Below are positions 40,587 through 48,786 of a stretch of 64,000 bases of DNA, piece by piece; within the stretch, counting starts at the first letter, position 1; each line of letters opens with the position of its first letter. The notes beneath the pieces were generated by a model. The model had not been told where the DNA came from and made no database searches. It worked only from the letters and a program-made list of their open reading frames with translations. A program made the translations under genes and the position numbers. The stretch covers positions 6,579 to 70,578 of the forward strand of contig DITS01000021.1 in assembly GCA_002422205.1 (NCBI GenBank), written 5' to 3'. Source of the stretch: Alphaproteobacteria bacterium UBA6178. GTDB taxonomy: Bacteria > Pseudomonadota > Alphaproteobacteria > Rickettsiales > UBA3002.

Positions 40587-42262
40587 TTACTTTCCCCATC
40601 CGCCTGCTGCCTAATAGCGCAGGCGATATGAGCGATCAGATTTTATCGGCGCTGGCGATTAATGTTCTGTCGCTGGCATTGCCGGTGATGACGTTGCAAA
40701 TCTATGACCGCATTCTCACCAGCCCGCATACCGGCACCCTCACCTTACTAATTATAGGAGTAAGCGTGATGATTCTTATCGAAATGCTGCTACGCATTGC
40801 ACGCGCCTATTTAAACGGCTGCGCGGGCGCAGCGTATGAGCATCGCCTCTCCTGTCAGGCCATTACCCGCATTCTGCATAGCGACCCGCTTAAGCGCACG
40901 CATAAACATACGGGTGATTATTTAAGCGATATGAACGCCATCAGCCATTTGCGCGACTATTATGGCGGGCAGGCTTGGGCGACGCTGATTGATATTCCCT
41001 TTCTGCTTATTTTCATTGGCATGATTGCCTATCTGGCGGGCTGGCTGGTGGTGGTACCGGTGGCATTGCTGGCGGTGTTTGCGGTGCTGGCATGGGCAAT
41101 CGGCGTGTCGCTTAAAGACAGCCTCGACCGCCGCAACCGCAGCGACGAAGCCCGTTACAATTTATTGATCGAGGCGCTCGAAGGTATCCACACCATCAAA
41201 ACCCAGGGCTGGGAAAACCGCATACTGCGCCGTTACGAGTCGCTGCAATCCTATGCCAACCCGATCAATTATCAGGTAGGCCAATCCAGCAGCATCGCCA
41301 ATAATGTCAGCCTATTATTCGGACAGGTGATGGTGATTGCGGTGGTGGCCGCGGGTGCGCCCGCCGTCATCAATGGCATGATGACCACCGGCACGTTGAT
41401 TGCCTGCGTGTTGCTTTCAGGGCGCATCATGCAGCCGGTGCATAGCGCACTGTCCCTGTGGACGCGCTATCAGGATGTCGAGCTGGCGCGCACACGTGTG
41501 CAGGCGCTGATGAGTCTGCCACAAATTGCAATCGACCCCGCCGCTAAACGCGCCGCACGAGATGGCGTGTTACGTTGTGAACAGGTCAGCCTGCGCCATG
41601 ATAACAGCTCACCGCCGCTATTGGATGCGATTAGTTTTACGCTCACACGCGGCGAATCGATTGCCCTTCATAGCGATGACGGGCGAAGCACCAGCGCATT
41701 GATGCAACTTATCGCAGGGTTGTATCCGCCAAGCGCTGGCGAGGTGCATGTGGATGGCCACGCCGTCAGCCGCTACGCGCCCCGCGATTTATTGCAGCAT
41801 GTCGGCTATCTGCAGGCCGACGCCGCCATATACCGTGGCACTATCATCGAAAATATCACCGGCTTCCGTGATGATATGCGCGTCGCGGCGTATGATATCG
41901 CCGCGCTGTTGGGTATCGACCATGCGGTTGCCAAATTGCCGCTGGGGTATGACACACCACTCGAAGGCGCCAGCGCCGATGCGATTCCCCCCGGCCTCAA
42001 ACAACGCATCGCCATTGCGCGCGTGCTGATGGATAAGCCCCGCATTGTGTTGTTCGACCATGCCGACCGCGCCCTTGACAAGGAAGGCTATAATTATGTT
42101 TACCGCTTGCTGGGCCGCCTGCGCGAGCGCGTCGCACTCATCATAGCATCCGAAGATAACAATCTGCTGTCACTCGCTACACACCGCGCCACCCTTTATC
42201 AAGGCAGGCTGATGAATGCCGATGCGCCGCTTGCGTCAGCTGCGCGCGAGGAGGTGGCATGA
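40568..42262 (+). CDS. Type I secretion ABC half-transporter with degenerate ATPase
   Basis: A 564-residue ABC exporter subunit: membrane domain in residues about 20-310 (LALPVMTLQIYDRILTS is the type I secretion signature) and nucleotide-binding domain to the end. The ATPase motifs are broken. Walker A reads SDDGRSTS (residues 369-376) with Thr375 where Lys is required. The signature LSGGQ is replaced by IPPGL (473-477). Walker B ends FDH (Asp497-His498) instead of DE, and the switch His is missing (ASED). It overlaps the next gene by ATGA. Inference: this is the non-catalytic half of a heterodimer with the following ABC protein, exporting the RTX proteins. Its start lies inside a strong hairpin. 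Confidence 0.9.
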   Translation: MTTHRAFTFPIRLLPNSAGDMSDQILSALAINVLSLALPVMTLQIYDRILTSPHTGTLTLLIIGVSVMILIEMLLRIARAYLNGCAGAAYEHRLSCQAITRILHSDPLKRTHKHTGDYLSDMNAISHLRDYYGGQAWATLIDIPFLLIFIGMIAYLAGWLVVVPVALLAVFAVLAWAIGVSLKDSLDRRNRSDEARYNLLIEALEGIHTIKTQGWENRILRRYESLQSYANPINYQVGQSSSIANNVSLLFGQVMVIAVVAAGAPAVINGMMTTGTLIACVLLSGRIMQPVHSALSLWTRYQDVELARTRVQALMSLPQIAIDPAAKRAARDGVLRCEQVSLRHDNSSPPLLDAISFTLTRGESIALHSDDGRSTSALMQLIAGLYPPSAGEVHVDGHAVSRYAPRDLLQHVGYLQADAAIYRGTIIENITGFRDDMRVAAYDIAALLGIDHAVAKLPLGYDTPLEGASADAIPPGLKQRIAIARVLMDKPRIVLFDHADRALDKEGYNYVYRLLGRLRERVALIIASEDNNLLSLATHRATLYQGRLMNADAPLASAAREEVA

Positions 42263-44517
42263 GCACGACCACTTTCGCTGCCCCGTTCAATGCCGAAGCA
42301 ATGGTCACGCAGCTGGCCCAACCGCCTTTGCAACTGATAGCGGCGCTACGTACACGCGGCTGGCTGGGTGCGCCCCCCATCGGCCATCCCGACTACACCA
42401 TTGCTATGGCGTTGTTGCTGGAGCATTTCGGCTGGCAGGGCGACGCACGCCATTTATGTGATGCATTGCCACGTGCCGTAGACGGGCTGGATTTTGCCGC
42501 CAGCGCCGATCAGGCGCGGCCATTTGGTTTGTTCGACATGCTCAATGCTATGGCCTATCTGGGTTATGATCACAAGCGCAAGCCGCTACGTTTGGACCAA
42601 GTAACCGCCAACATGCTGCCTTGCCTTTTCCATAGCAAATCAAAGCGTACGCGCAGCATTCATTTATTACTGTCGCATTCGGATCGTGGCTGGCTCGCCT
42701 ATGATCTGCTCACCGGCAAGCAAGCCCTGCTCACCGATCGTGACTTGTACGGCACGGCGATGCAGTTTTTCCCGCGCGAGAGCAACACGCAAAGTGCGGA
42801 GCATTATGCGCGTAGCAAAACCGGTTTCACCTGGTTTCGCGAAGTGGGTTCACGTTTCAGAGGCCTGTTGTGGCAGGTGATCGGGCTGGGGTTTCTGATC
42901 AATCTTCTGGGGTTGTTGGTACCCTTATTCGTAATGATTATTTATGACCGTGTGATCGGAGCGCGCTCGCTCGAGACACTGCCTTATTTGACGGCAGGGG
43001 TGCTGATAGCGCTCACGCTCGAAGGCGTTTTGCGGTTTGTTCGATTACACGCCCTTTCTTGGCTTGGGGCGCGCATTAGTGCCATTGTCAGCGTTGGTAT
43101 TTTTGAGCGCCTCATTTTTCTGCCGCCCGCTTATACCGAGCGGGCATCCGTACCGGCGCAGCTGGCACGTATGCGGGCGTTCGAAATGCTGCGCGATTTT
43201 TTCAGCGGTTCTATTTTTCTTTCCCTGCTCGAGCTGCCTTTTGTGATGGTGTTGCTGATTGCCATCGCGTTAATCGGCGGGCCGCTGGTGTGGATTGCGG
43301 TCACCGTTAGCGTCATCTATCTATTAATGCTGCTATTCTTGCGCCGCCATATTGTGTTTCACATGCACCGTTCCTCGCGCTGCCTGTCCGAGCGTCAGCA
43401 AGCCGCGGTGGAAACCTTCACGCGGCTCGATTCGCTAAAACTCTCCGGCATGAGTGACCGCATGGCCGAGCGTTTTGCCACCGCCTCAAAGCGTGCGTCG
43501 CTAGCGCAATTCCAATCGCAGTTTTTAGCGCAAATTCTTGAGCATGTCGCCAATGCACTGTCGATGCTGACGGGTGTTGCCACGCTGGCTTTCGGCGTCG
43601 GGCTCATCTGGCAGGGCGAGTTGAGCGTCGGCGCGCTGGTGGCGACCATGATATTGACATGGCGCACCCTCAACCCGTTGCAAACCGCCTGCGCCATGTT
43701 GCCGCGGCTCGAGCATATCCGCAACAGCATTGAGCAGGTCAACCGGCTGATGTCGCTGGGCACCGAGCGCGAGGCGCATAAGCCCGCGCAGTCCTTCGCA
43801 CCCCTCAAAGGCCATATCCGGCTGCAATCGGTTGGCTTGCGCTATTCGCGGCAGGCCGATCCGGTCTTTGGTGCGCTCACGCTTGATATTCCCGCCGGTC
43901 AGCTATTCGCCATTACCGGCGGCAATGGCGCGGGCAAAACCAGCCTGCTCAAGCTGATATCCGGTTTGTATGTACCCCAATCCGGCACTATCCGCATAGA
44001 CGGCACCGATACGCGCCAATTCGATCCGCTGTTGCTGCGGCGTAATATCACCTATATTTCGCAAAGCGCGCATGTGTTCAGCGGCAGTGTGTTTGCCTAT
44101 TTTTCGCTCAGTCAGCCCACCGTCACCGATGATGAAATCGCCGACGCCCTCACACAAGCCGGTTGCTGGGACGCCATCAGCACCCTGCCCGCCGGATTGC
44201 ATACACCGCTCGAAGATGCGGTGCAGCTTTTGTCGCCTTCCCTGCTCGCGTCACTTAATCTGGCGCGGCTTTATCTGCGACCGCAATCCATTATTTTATG
44301 CGATGAGTTGCCCAACAGCCTGCTATCGGGGGCAGCGGGCGAACATTTGCTTCAATGGATGCGAGCTGCGCGTGGCAAGCGCACGATTTTATATGTCAGC
44401 CACCACCGCGATTTTGTCGCGCTTGCCGATCAGGTGCTGTATCTGCAGCGCGAGCGTACACCACGGCTTGGCACCCCCATGCAGGCCTTGCAATGGATGA
44501 ATGAGGAACGCCTATGA
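42259..44517 (+). CDS. Type I secretion ABC half-transporter with C39-like domain
   Basis: A 752-residue exporter subunit. Residues 1-190 resemble a C39-like domain without the catalytic Cys (the expected site reads HPDYTIAMALLLEHFGW), as in RTX exporters where it binds substrate. The membrane domain spans about 205-500 (LINLLGLLVPLFVMIIYDRVIG). In the ATPase, Walker A GGNGAGKT is intact (Lys560), Walker B is LCDE (Asp682, Glu683) and the switch His715 is present. The signature reads LSPSL (658-662) instead of LSGGQ. So it can bind and probably hydrolyse ATP, but needs its partner's signature. Both ends overlap neighbouring genes by ATGA, showing tight coupling. Confidence 0.92.
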   Translation: MSTTTFAAPFNAEAMVTQLAQPPLQLIAALRTRGWLGAPPIGHPDYTIAMALLLEHFGWQGDARHLCDALPRAVDGLDFAASADQARPFGLFDMLNAMAYLGYDHKRKPLRLDQVTANMLPCLFHSKSKRTRSIHLLLSHSDRGWLAYDLLTGKQALLTDRDLYGTAMQFFPRESNTQSAEHYARSKTGFTWFREVGSRFRGLLWQVIGLGFLINLLGLLVPLFVMIIYDRVIGARSLETLPYLTAGVLIALTLEGVLRFVRLHALSWLGARISAIVSVGIFERLIFLPPAYTERASVPAQLARMRAFEMLRDFFSGSIFLSLLELPFVMVLLIAIALIGGPLVWIAVTVSVIYLLMLLFLRRHIVFHMHRSSRCLSERQQAAVETFTRLDSLKLSGMSDRMAERFATASKRASLAQFQSQFLAQILEHVANALSMLTGVATLAFGVGLIWQGELSVGALVATMILTWRTLNPLQTACAMLPRLEHIRNSIEQVNRLMSLGTEREAHKPAQSFAPLKGHIRLQSVGLRYSRQADPVFGALTLDIPAGQLFAITGGNGAGKTSLLKLISGLYVPQSGTIRIDGTDTRQFDPLLLRRNITYISQSAHVFSGSVFAYFSLSQPTVTDDEIADALTQAGCWDAISTLPAGLHTPLEDAVQLLSPSLLASLNLARLYLRPQSIILCDELPNSLLSGAAGEHLLQWMRAARGKRTILYVSHHRDFVALADQVLYLQRERTPRLGTPMQALQWMNEERL

Positions 44518-45857
44518 ACCGCAAAAAACCCAAACCCCATTTAAGCGAGGCCGATGATGGTTTGCAGCATCTGTCGCAAAGCGTGTTGCTGGACGAGCGT
44601 TACGCACCGCGTTTAGTGCGCATCACCATGATCGCGCTGAGTAGTGCCATTATCGGATTTATCGGCTGGGCCTCGTTCACCCAGGTGAATGAAATGGCCC
44701 GCGCCAAAGGCGATGTGGTGCCCGATGGTTATGTGCAGACCGTGCAGCATCTTGAAGGCGGGATCATCTCACATATTCTGGTCGAAGAAGGCCAGCTGGT
44801 GAAAACGGGGCAGGTATTATTGCGCCTCAATGGCGAGGATTCGGCGCGCGATTTACAGGAAATGCAAGCCAAAGAGCGCACCCTGCGTTTGCAATCCGAA
44901 CGGCTGCGTGCCTTTGTCGAAGGGCGCGAGCCGGATTTTTCGGCCATGCAGGACGTGCCACACAATATGATCCATGATCAGCGCCGCATGTTTGCCGAAA
45001 TGATTAGCGCCCGCGAGCAAGAAGCCGCCGTGATCGCCGCGCAGATCGAGCAAAAAGAGCAAGCCTTGGCAGCCCTGCAAAATCGCAGCGCCACCTTATC
45101 GCGCACCATGGCGCTGGTGCGCGAAGAGCTGGCGATGCAGGAGGATTTGCTCGCCAAAGGCCTTACCAGCCGCCTGCGCACGCTCGACAAACGCAAAGAG
45201 CTTGAGCGCGTGCGTGGCGAATATGCCTCGGTGCAAAATAACATCAACGAGGCGCGGCAATCGATGAGTGAATACGCTACGCGCCTCAAATCGCTGAATG
45301 CCCGTCATCAGGACGAGGCCTATCGTCAGATGGAATCGGTCGAAAGTGCATTGGCGCAAGAAAATCAAGGCGTCGCCAAGCAACAAAACCGCGTGCGTCG
45401 GCTCGAAGTGTCAGCTCCGGTGGATGGGCTGGTGAAGGGGCTTGAGGTTAATACTGTCGGCGCAGTCATCGCCCCCGGTCAGGCGCTGATGCAGATTGTA
45501 CCGCTGAATGCCTCGCTGGTGGTGGAGGCCAAAATATCGCCCAAAGACATCGGCCATGTGCATACCGGCAAGCCGGTGCAGGTCAAAGTCCATGCCTATG
45601 ACTACACCCGCTATGGCGCCGTTGATGGGGTGTTGTCGTTTATCTCCGCTACTACTTTTGTTGATAATCAGCAAAACAGCTATTATCGCGGGCGCATTAC
45701 TTTGCACAAAAACTATATCGGCCACAACCCGAACCAGAATATTTTAGTGCCCGGCATGACGGTCGATGCGGATATCGTCACGGGGCGAAAATCGGTGCTG
45801 GATTATTTACTCAAACCCATACAAACGGCGGCCTACACCGCTTTTACCGAACGCTAA
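44514..45857 (+). CDS. HlyD-type membrane fusion (adaptor) protein of type I secretion
   Basis: A 447-residue periplasmic adaptor that links the ABC pair to an outer-membrane channel. It has one membrane segment at residues about 38-60 (ITMIALSSAIIGFIGWASF), then the lipoyl half VVPDGYVQTVQHLEGGIISHILVEEGQLVKTGQVLLRLN. A long coiled coil follows (residues 115-290), then the second lipoyl half LEVSAPVDGLVKGLEVNTVGAVIAPGQALMQIVP. A beta-barrel domain ends the protein (PKDIGHVHTGKPVQVKVHAYDYTRYGAVDG, GMTVDADIVTGRKSVLDYLLKP). The order is that of HlyD/PrtE. No TolC partner gene is present in this window. Confidence 0.94.
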   Translation: MNRKKPKPHLSEADDGLQHLSQSVLLDERYAPRLVRITMIALSSAIIGFIGWASFTQVNEMARAKGDVVPDGYVQTVQHLEGGIISHILVEEGQLVKTGQVLLRLNGEDSARDLQEMQAKERTLRLQSERLRAFVEGREPDFSAMQDVPHNMIHDQRRMFAEMISAREQEAAVIAAQIEQKEQALAALQNRSATLSRTMALVREELAMQEDLLAKGLTSRLRTLDKRKELERVRGEYASVQNNINEARQSMSEYATRLKSLNARHQDEAYRQMESVESALAQENQGVAKQQNRVRRLEVSAPVDGLVKGLEVNTVGAVIAPGQALMQIVPLNASLVVEAKISPKDIGHVHTGKPVQVKVHAYDYTRYGAVDGVLSFISATTFVDNQQNSYYRGRITLHKNYIGHNPNQNILVPGMTVDADIVTGRKSVLDYLLKPIQTAAYTAFTER

Positions 45858-45875
45858 TTTTACGAGAGGATGGCT

Positions 45876-46841
45876 ATGCAACTGGCCCGACCATTACCCT
45901 ATGCCCCATTCATGCATGACTCTGCCGCCCCGCGCATTCTCGTGGTGGATGATGACCGTTCGCTGCTATTAATGCTCGAAGAACGGCTGAAAGCCCAAGG
46001 TTATGAGGTGCTCAGCGCGCATAATGGCGATCAGGCGTTTCATCTGATCGAGCGCGAAGGCGCCCAGCTTGATGCGGTGATGCTCGATCGGGAAATGCCC
46101 GGCCTCAAAGGGCTGGAAGTAGTGCGGATGATGAAATCGGTGAAGGCGTTATCACGCATTCCGGTGATTATGCAAACCGCCGCCGACCGGCCCGAGCAAA
46201 TCCGCGAAGGCATCGAAGCGGACGTGTTTTATTATCTCACCAAGCCGCTGCAACCTGCGGTGATGCATTCGGTATTAAGCGCCGCAATCACCGAATCGCA
46301 GCGCCAGCGCGCGCTATTGCGTGATATGCAGCATTATAATAAAAGCTTTGAGCTGTCACAAACGATGCAGTTTTCGCTACGCACGCTCGATGATGCGTAT
46401 CATTTGGCCCCCTTCATCTCTCAATGTTTTCCCGAGCCGGACCGTGTGCTGGTCGGTATCAGCGAGTTGCTGGTGAATGCTATCGAGCATGGCAATCTGG
46501 AAATCAGCTATGACGAGAAAACCGTGTTGGTTGATAAAAACAGCTGGCAACAGGAAATTGAATTCCGCCTGATGAGTCCTGCATTTCAGGCACGGCGCGT
46601 CGATGTCGTGTTCAAGCGCAAAGAACAGGCGCACATGATTCAGATTACCGATGAAGGCGACGGGTTTAACTGGCGCTCCTATCTGGAAATTGACCCCTCG
46701 CGTGCAACCGATAATCACGGGCGGGGCATTGCGCAGGCGAATCACCTCGCCTTCGATCTGCTCAAATTTAACGATAAGGGGAATCAGGTGGTGGGCATTA
46801 TTCTTAACCATCCCGTCGCCAATACCTCGCTTGAATGGTAG
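45876..46841 (+). CDS. Response regulator fused to RsbW-like ATPase domain
   Basis: A 321-residue protein. The receiver domain occupies residues about 20-145, with ILVVDDDRS, acceptor Asp71 in AVMLDREMPGLKG, and YLTKP. A C-terminal HATPase_c_2 domain follows: N box SELLVNAIEHGN, G1 ITDEGDGFNW and G2 NHGRGIA. No HisKA dimerisation/phosphoacceptor segment lies between them, so the ATPase is more like anti-sigma/serine kinases (RsbW/SpoIIAB type) than a histidine kinase. ATG 45876 is preferred over 45870, which abuts the GAGAGG ribosome binding site. It is part of the secretion operon, 18 bp after hlyD. Confidence 0.85.
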   Translation: MQLARPLPYAPFMHDSAAPRILVVDDDRSLLLMLEERLKAQGYEVLSAHNGDQAFHLIEREGAQLDAVMLDREMPGLKGLEVVRMMKSVKALSRIPVIMQTAADRPEQIREGIEADVFYYLTKPLQPAVMHSVLSAAITESQRQRALLRDMQHYNKSFELSQTMQFSLRTLDDAYHLAPFISQCFPEPDRVLVGISELLVNAIEHGNLEISYDEKTVLVDKNSWQQEIEFRLMSPAFQARRVDVVFKRKEQAHMIQITDEGDGFNWRSYLEIDPSRATDNHGRGIAQANHLAFDLLKFNDKGNQVVGIILNHPVANTSLEW

Positions 46842-46855
46842 TGAAAGGAGCGGCT

Positions 46856-47203
46856 ATGTCACCGACGATTGATGATGCAATGCTGCATGAAGCACGCGAT
46901 ATACTGGGTGAAAAATTTTCGCTGGTTCTGGGCTATTATCTGGAAGATTCTCCACAATATATTCAAGGCATCGAACAAGGCATCGAGCAAGGTGATGCGG
47001 CGATGGTGATTAGTAATGCGCACACGCTCAAATCCTCCAGCCAGCAATATGGGGTGATGCAGGTCTATGAATTAGCGCGCATGATCGAGCAGCGGGCGCG
47101 CGAAGATCAGATGATCGCGCTTGATGCGCTCTATCTGCAACTCCATGAAGCCTATGCCCGCGCCGTGCCTGAATTGCAGGCGCTGATGCATAAAGCAGCT
47201 TAG
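46856..47203 (+). CDS. Histidine phosphotransfer (HPt) protein
   Basis: A 115-residue all-helical HPt domain. The phosphoacceptor His56 lies in NAHTLKSSSQQYG, the family signature HxLKGSS in slightly altered form, with helices before (FSLVLGYYLEDSPQYIQGIEQ) and after (ELARMIEQRAREDQ). GAAAGGAG precedes ATG 46856; the longer frame from 46835 overlaps the upstream gene. It would shuttle phosphate between the hybrid kinases at 48.8-54.7 kb and the receivers encoded on either side. This is inferred from context. Confidence 0.9.
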   Translation: MSPTIDDAMLHEARDILGEKFSLVLGYYLEDSPQYIQGIEQGIEQGDAAMVISNAHTLKSSSQQYGVMQVYELARMIEQRAREDQMIALDALYLQLHEAYARAVPELQALMHKAA

Positions 47204-47212
47204 AGGCAACCG

Positions 47213-48124
47213 ATGAACAGCCCCAGCCCGCAAACCATTCTGATTATCGAAGATGAGAAGCTTTATTGTAAGCTTGCCGTCAATATTTTGCAAGGCAACA
47301 GCCGCCATGTTGCCATGAGTGCGCGCGAGGGGCTGGCACTGTTTGAGCGGCTGAAGCCCGATATCACCTTCCTCGATATCGGCTTGCCCGATGCGAATGG
47401 CATTGAGGTGCTGGGGGTGATGAAGCGGCTATACCCCGAAGCTTTCATTGTCATTCTCACCGCCAGCCGTTTGGCTGATGATGTCCAGCGCGCCAAGCAT
47501 TTTGGCGCGGCGGGCTATATCGTCAAGCCTTTTACCTCCGGCAAGGTGCGCGCCTATCTCGATTTGCACCATGATTATATGCGGCAGTTGCAGCAGCTCG
47601 ATGTGCAGGCGCTGGAAGCCATGTATCGCGAATGTTTTGACAAAGCCGATTCGATTCAACTGGCCTTTGACGCGAAGGAACCACTGGGCGAAGCGGAACA
47701 GCACAACATCCAAAAGCACGCGCTGTTAAAGCAATGGGCACTATTGTATATTGATGAAGATGTCGATCAGGCCACGCGTATTCAGCACCGCATTGCGCAG
47801 GCGGGCTGCAATATCCAGATTGCCACCTCGCCTGCCGATGCCTTGCGCGCGGTAGCGCTGAGTGACTATCAGATGCTGTTTATTCGTCAGGAAATGAAGG
47901 CAATGCGCGGTATCGCGCTGGCGCATGAGCTGCGCCGCTGCGATTACAACATGCCGATTGTGATGGTCAGCGATGACCCGTCGCTTGCAGGTGATCCGGC
48001 ACATCGCATTTTGCAGCTCTCCGGCTTTTTATTGCAGCCGTTAAAATACAACACCATCCTCCATTGCATCAGCGATGTGATCGCCGCACATATTCAGGCC
48101 GAAAGCGAGCGGTATATTTCATGA
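47213..48124 (+). CDS. Double-receiver response regulator, second receiver degenerate
   Basis: A 303-residue protein with two CheY-like domains. The first (residues 5-120) is complete: ILIIEDEK, acceptor Asp55 in ITFLDIGLPDANG, Thr in LTAS and Lys in IVKPF. The second (about 180-295) keeps LLYIDED and PLKYN but has Arg225 (FIRQEMKAMRG) where the acceptor Asp should be, so it cannot be phosphorylated there. There is no output domain. The acceptor-less receiver may bind another regulator. It overlaps the following kinase gene by ATGA. Confidence 0.88.
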   Translation: MNSPSPQTILIIEDEKLYCKLAVNILQGNSRHVAMSAREGLALFERLKPDITFLDIGLPDANGIEVLGVMKRLYPEAFIVILTASRLADDVQRAKHFGAAGYIVKPFTSGKVRAYLDLHHDYMRQLQQLDVQALEAMYRECFDKADSIQLAFDAKEPLGEAEQHNIQKHALLKQWALLYIDEDVDQATRIQHRIAQAGCNIQIATSPADALRAVALSDYQMLFIRQEMKAMRGIALAHELRRCDYNMPIVMVSDDPSLAGDPAHRILQLSGFLLQPLKYNTILHCISDVIAAHIQAESERYIS

Positions 48125-48786
48125 GCGAATCCTTGCTGTCTTTGTTGCGTGATGATTTGGCGCAAATATCCGCCGCCGCCTCGCATGATCTGGCCGATCC
48201 GTTGCGCGAAGCGTTGCTGCTGCTGCGGCAATCGAATGATCCGGCTTTACAAAATGCACAGCATAGAATTCAAACCAGCCTCGCGCGCATTCAGCTGTTG
48301 CGCGATTACAGCTATCTGAGTGTCAGCAATGAAAAGCCTGAGCCGCTTGATCTGCACGCCGTGCTTGAGAGTATCCGTCAAAGCTATGCGACGCAAATCA
48401 AGCAAAGCGGTGCGCAGATTATTGCCGGTGGCTTGCCGGTAATTCCTGCGCGACGTGACCAGCTAGAGCATTTGCTGCTGCAACTGATTAAAAATGCGAT
48501 TCAGTTTAATGATTCCGCCACTCCGTTGCTTACCCTCAGCAGCGAAGAGCATGCTAGTTACTGGCTGATTAGCCTGCGTGATAATGGCGAGGGTATCGAG
48601 CCGGAATTTCATACGATAGTGTTCGGCCTGTTCCGCCGCATCCGCGATGATCGCCCCGGCCATGGGGCGGGGTTGGCATTTTGCAAGCGCATTGTGCAGT
48701 TGCATGGCGGCAGCATCGGCATCGAATCTGAAAAGGGCGCTTTCACCCGCATCGTCATTCACTGGCCCAAGCAGCTTCCCCTTTAG
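48121..48786 (+). CDS. Minimal soluble histidine kinase
   Basis: A 221-residue kinase core with no sensor or membrane segment. The HisKA-like helix carries SHDLADPLREALLLL (His22 as likely acceptor), and the ATPase domain has N box LIKNAIQFND, G1 DNGEGIEP and G2 GHGAGLAFCKRIVQLHGGSIGIES. The preferred start is the ATG overlapping the previous stop; the frame extends upstream to 48064. Last gene of the secretion/phosphorelay operon. Its stop overlaps by 4 bp that of the convergent hybrid kinase. The input must come from a partner protein, perhaps the double-receiver protein (inference). Confidence 0.87.
   Translation: MSESLLSLLRDDLAQISAAASHDLADPLREALLLLRQSNDPALQNAQHRIQTSLARIQLLRDYSYLSVSNEKPEPLDLHAVLESIRQSYATQIKQSGAQIIAGGLPVIPARRDQLEHLLLQLIKNAIQFNDSATPLLTLSSEEHASYWLISLRDNGEGIEPEFHTIVFGLFRRIRDDRPGHGAGLAFCKRIVQLHGGSIGIESEKGAFTRIVIHWPKQLPL

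Noticed and set aside
42259..42830. Active C39 bacteriocin-type peptidase at the N-terminus of the second ABC protein
   Set aside because: The position expected for the catalytic Cys has no Cys, so it is a C39-like substrate-binding domain as in RTX exporters.
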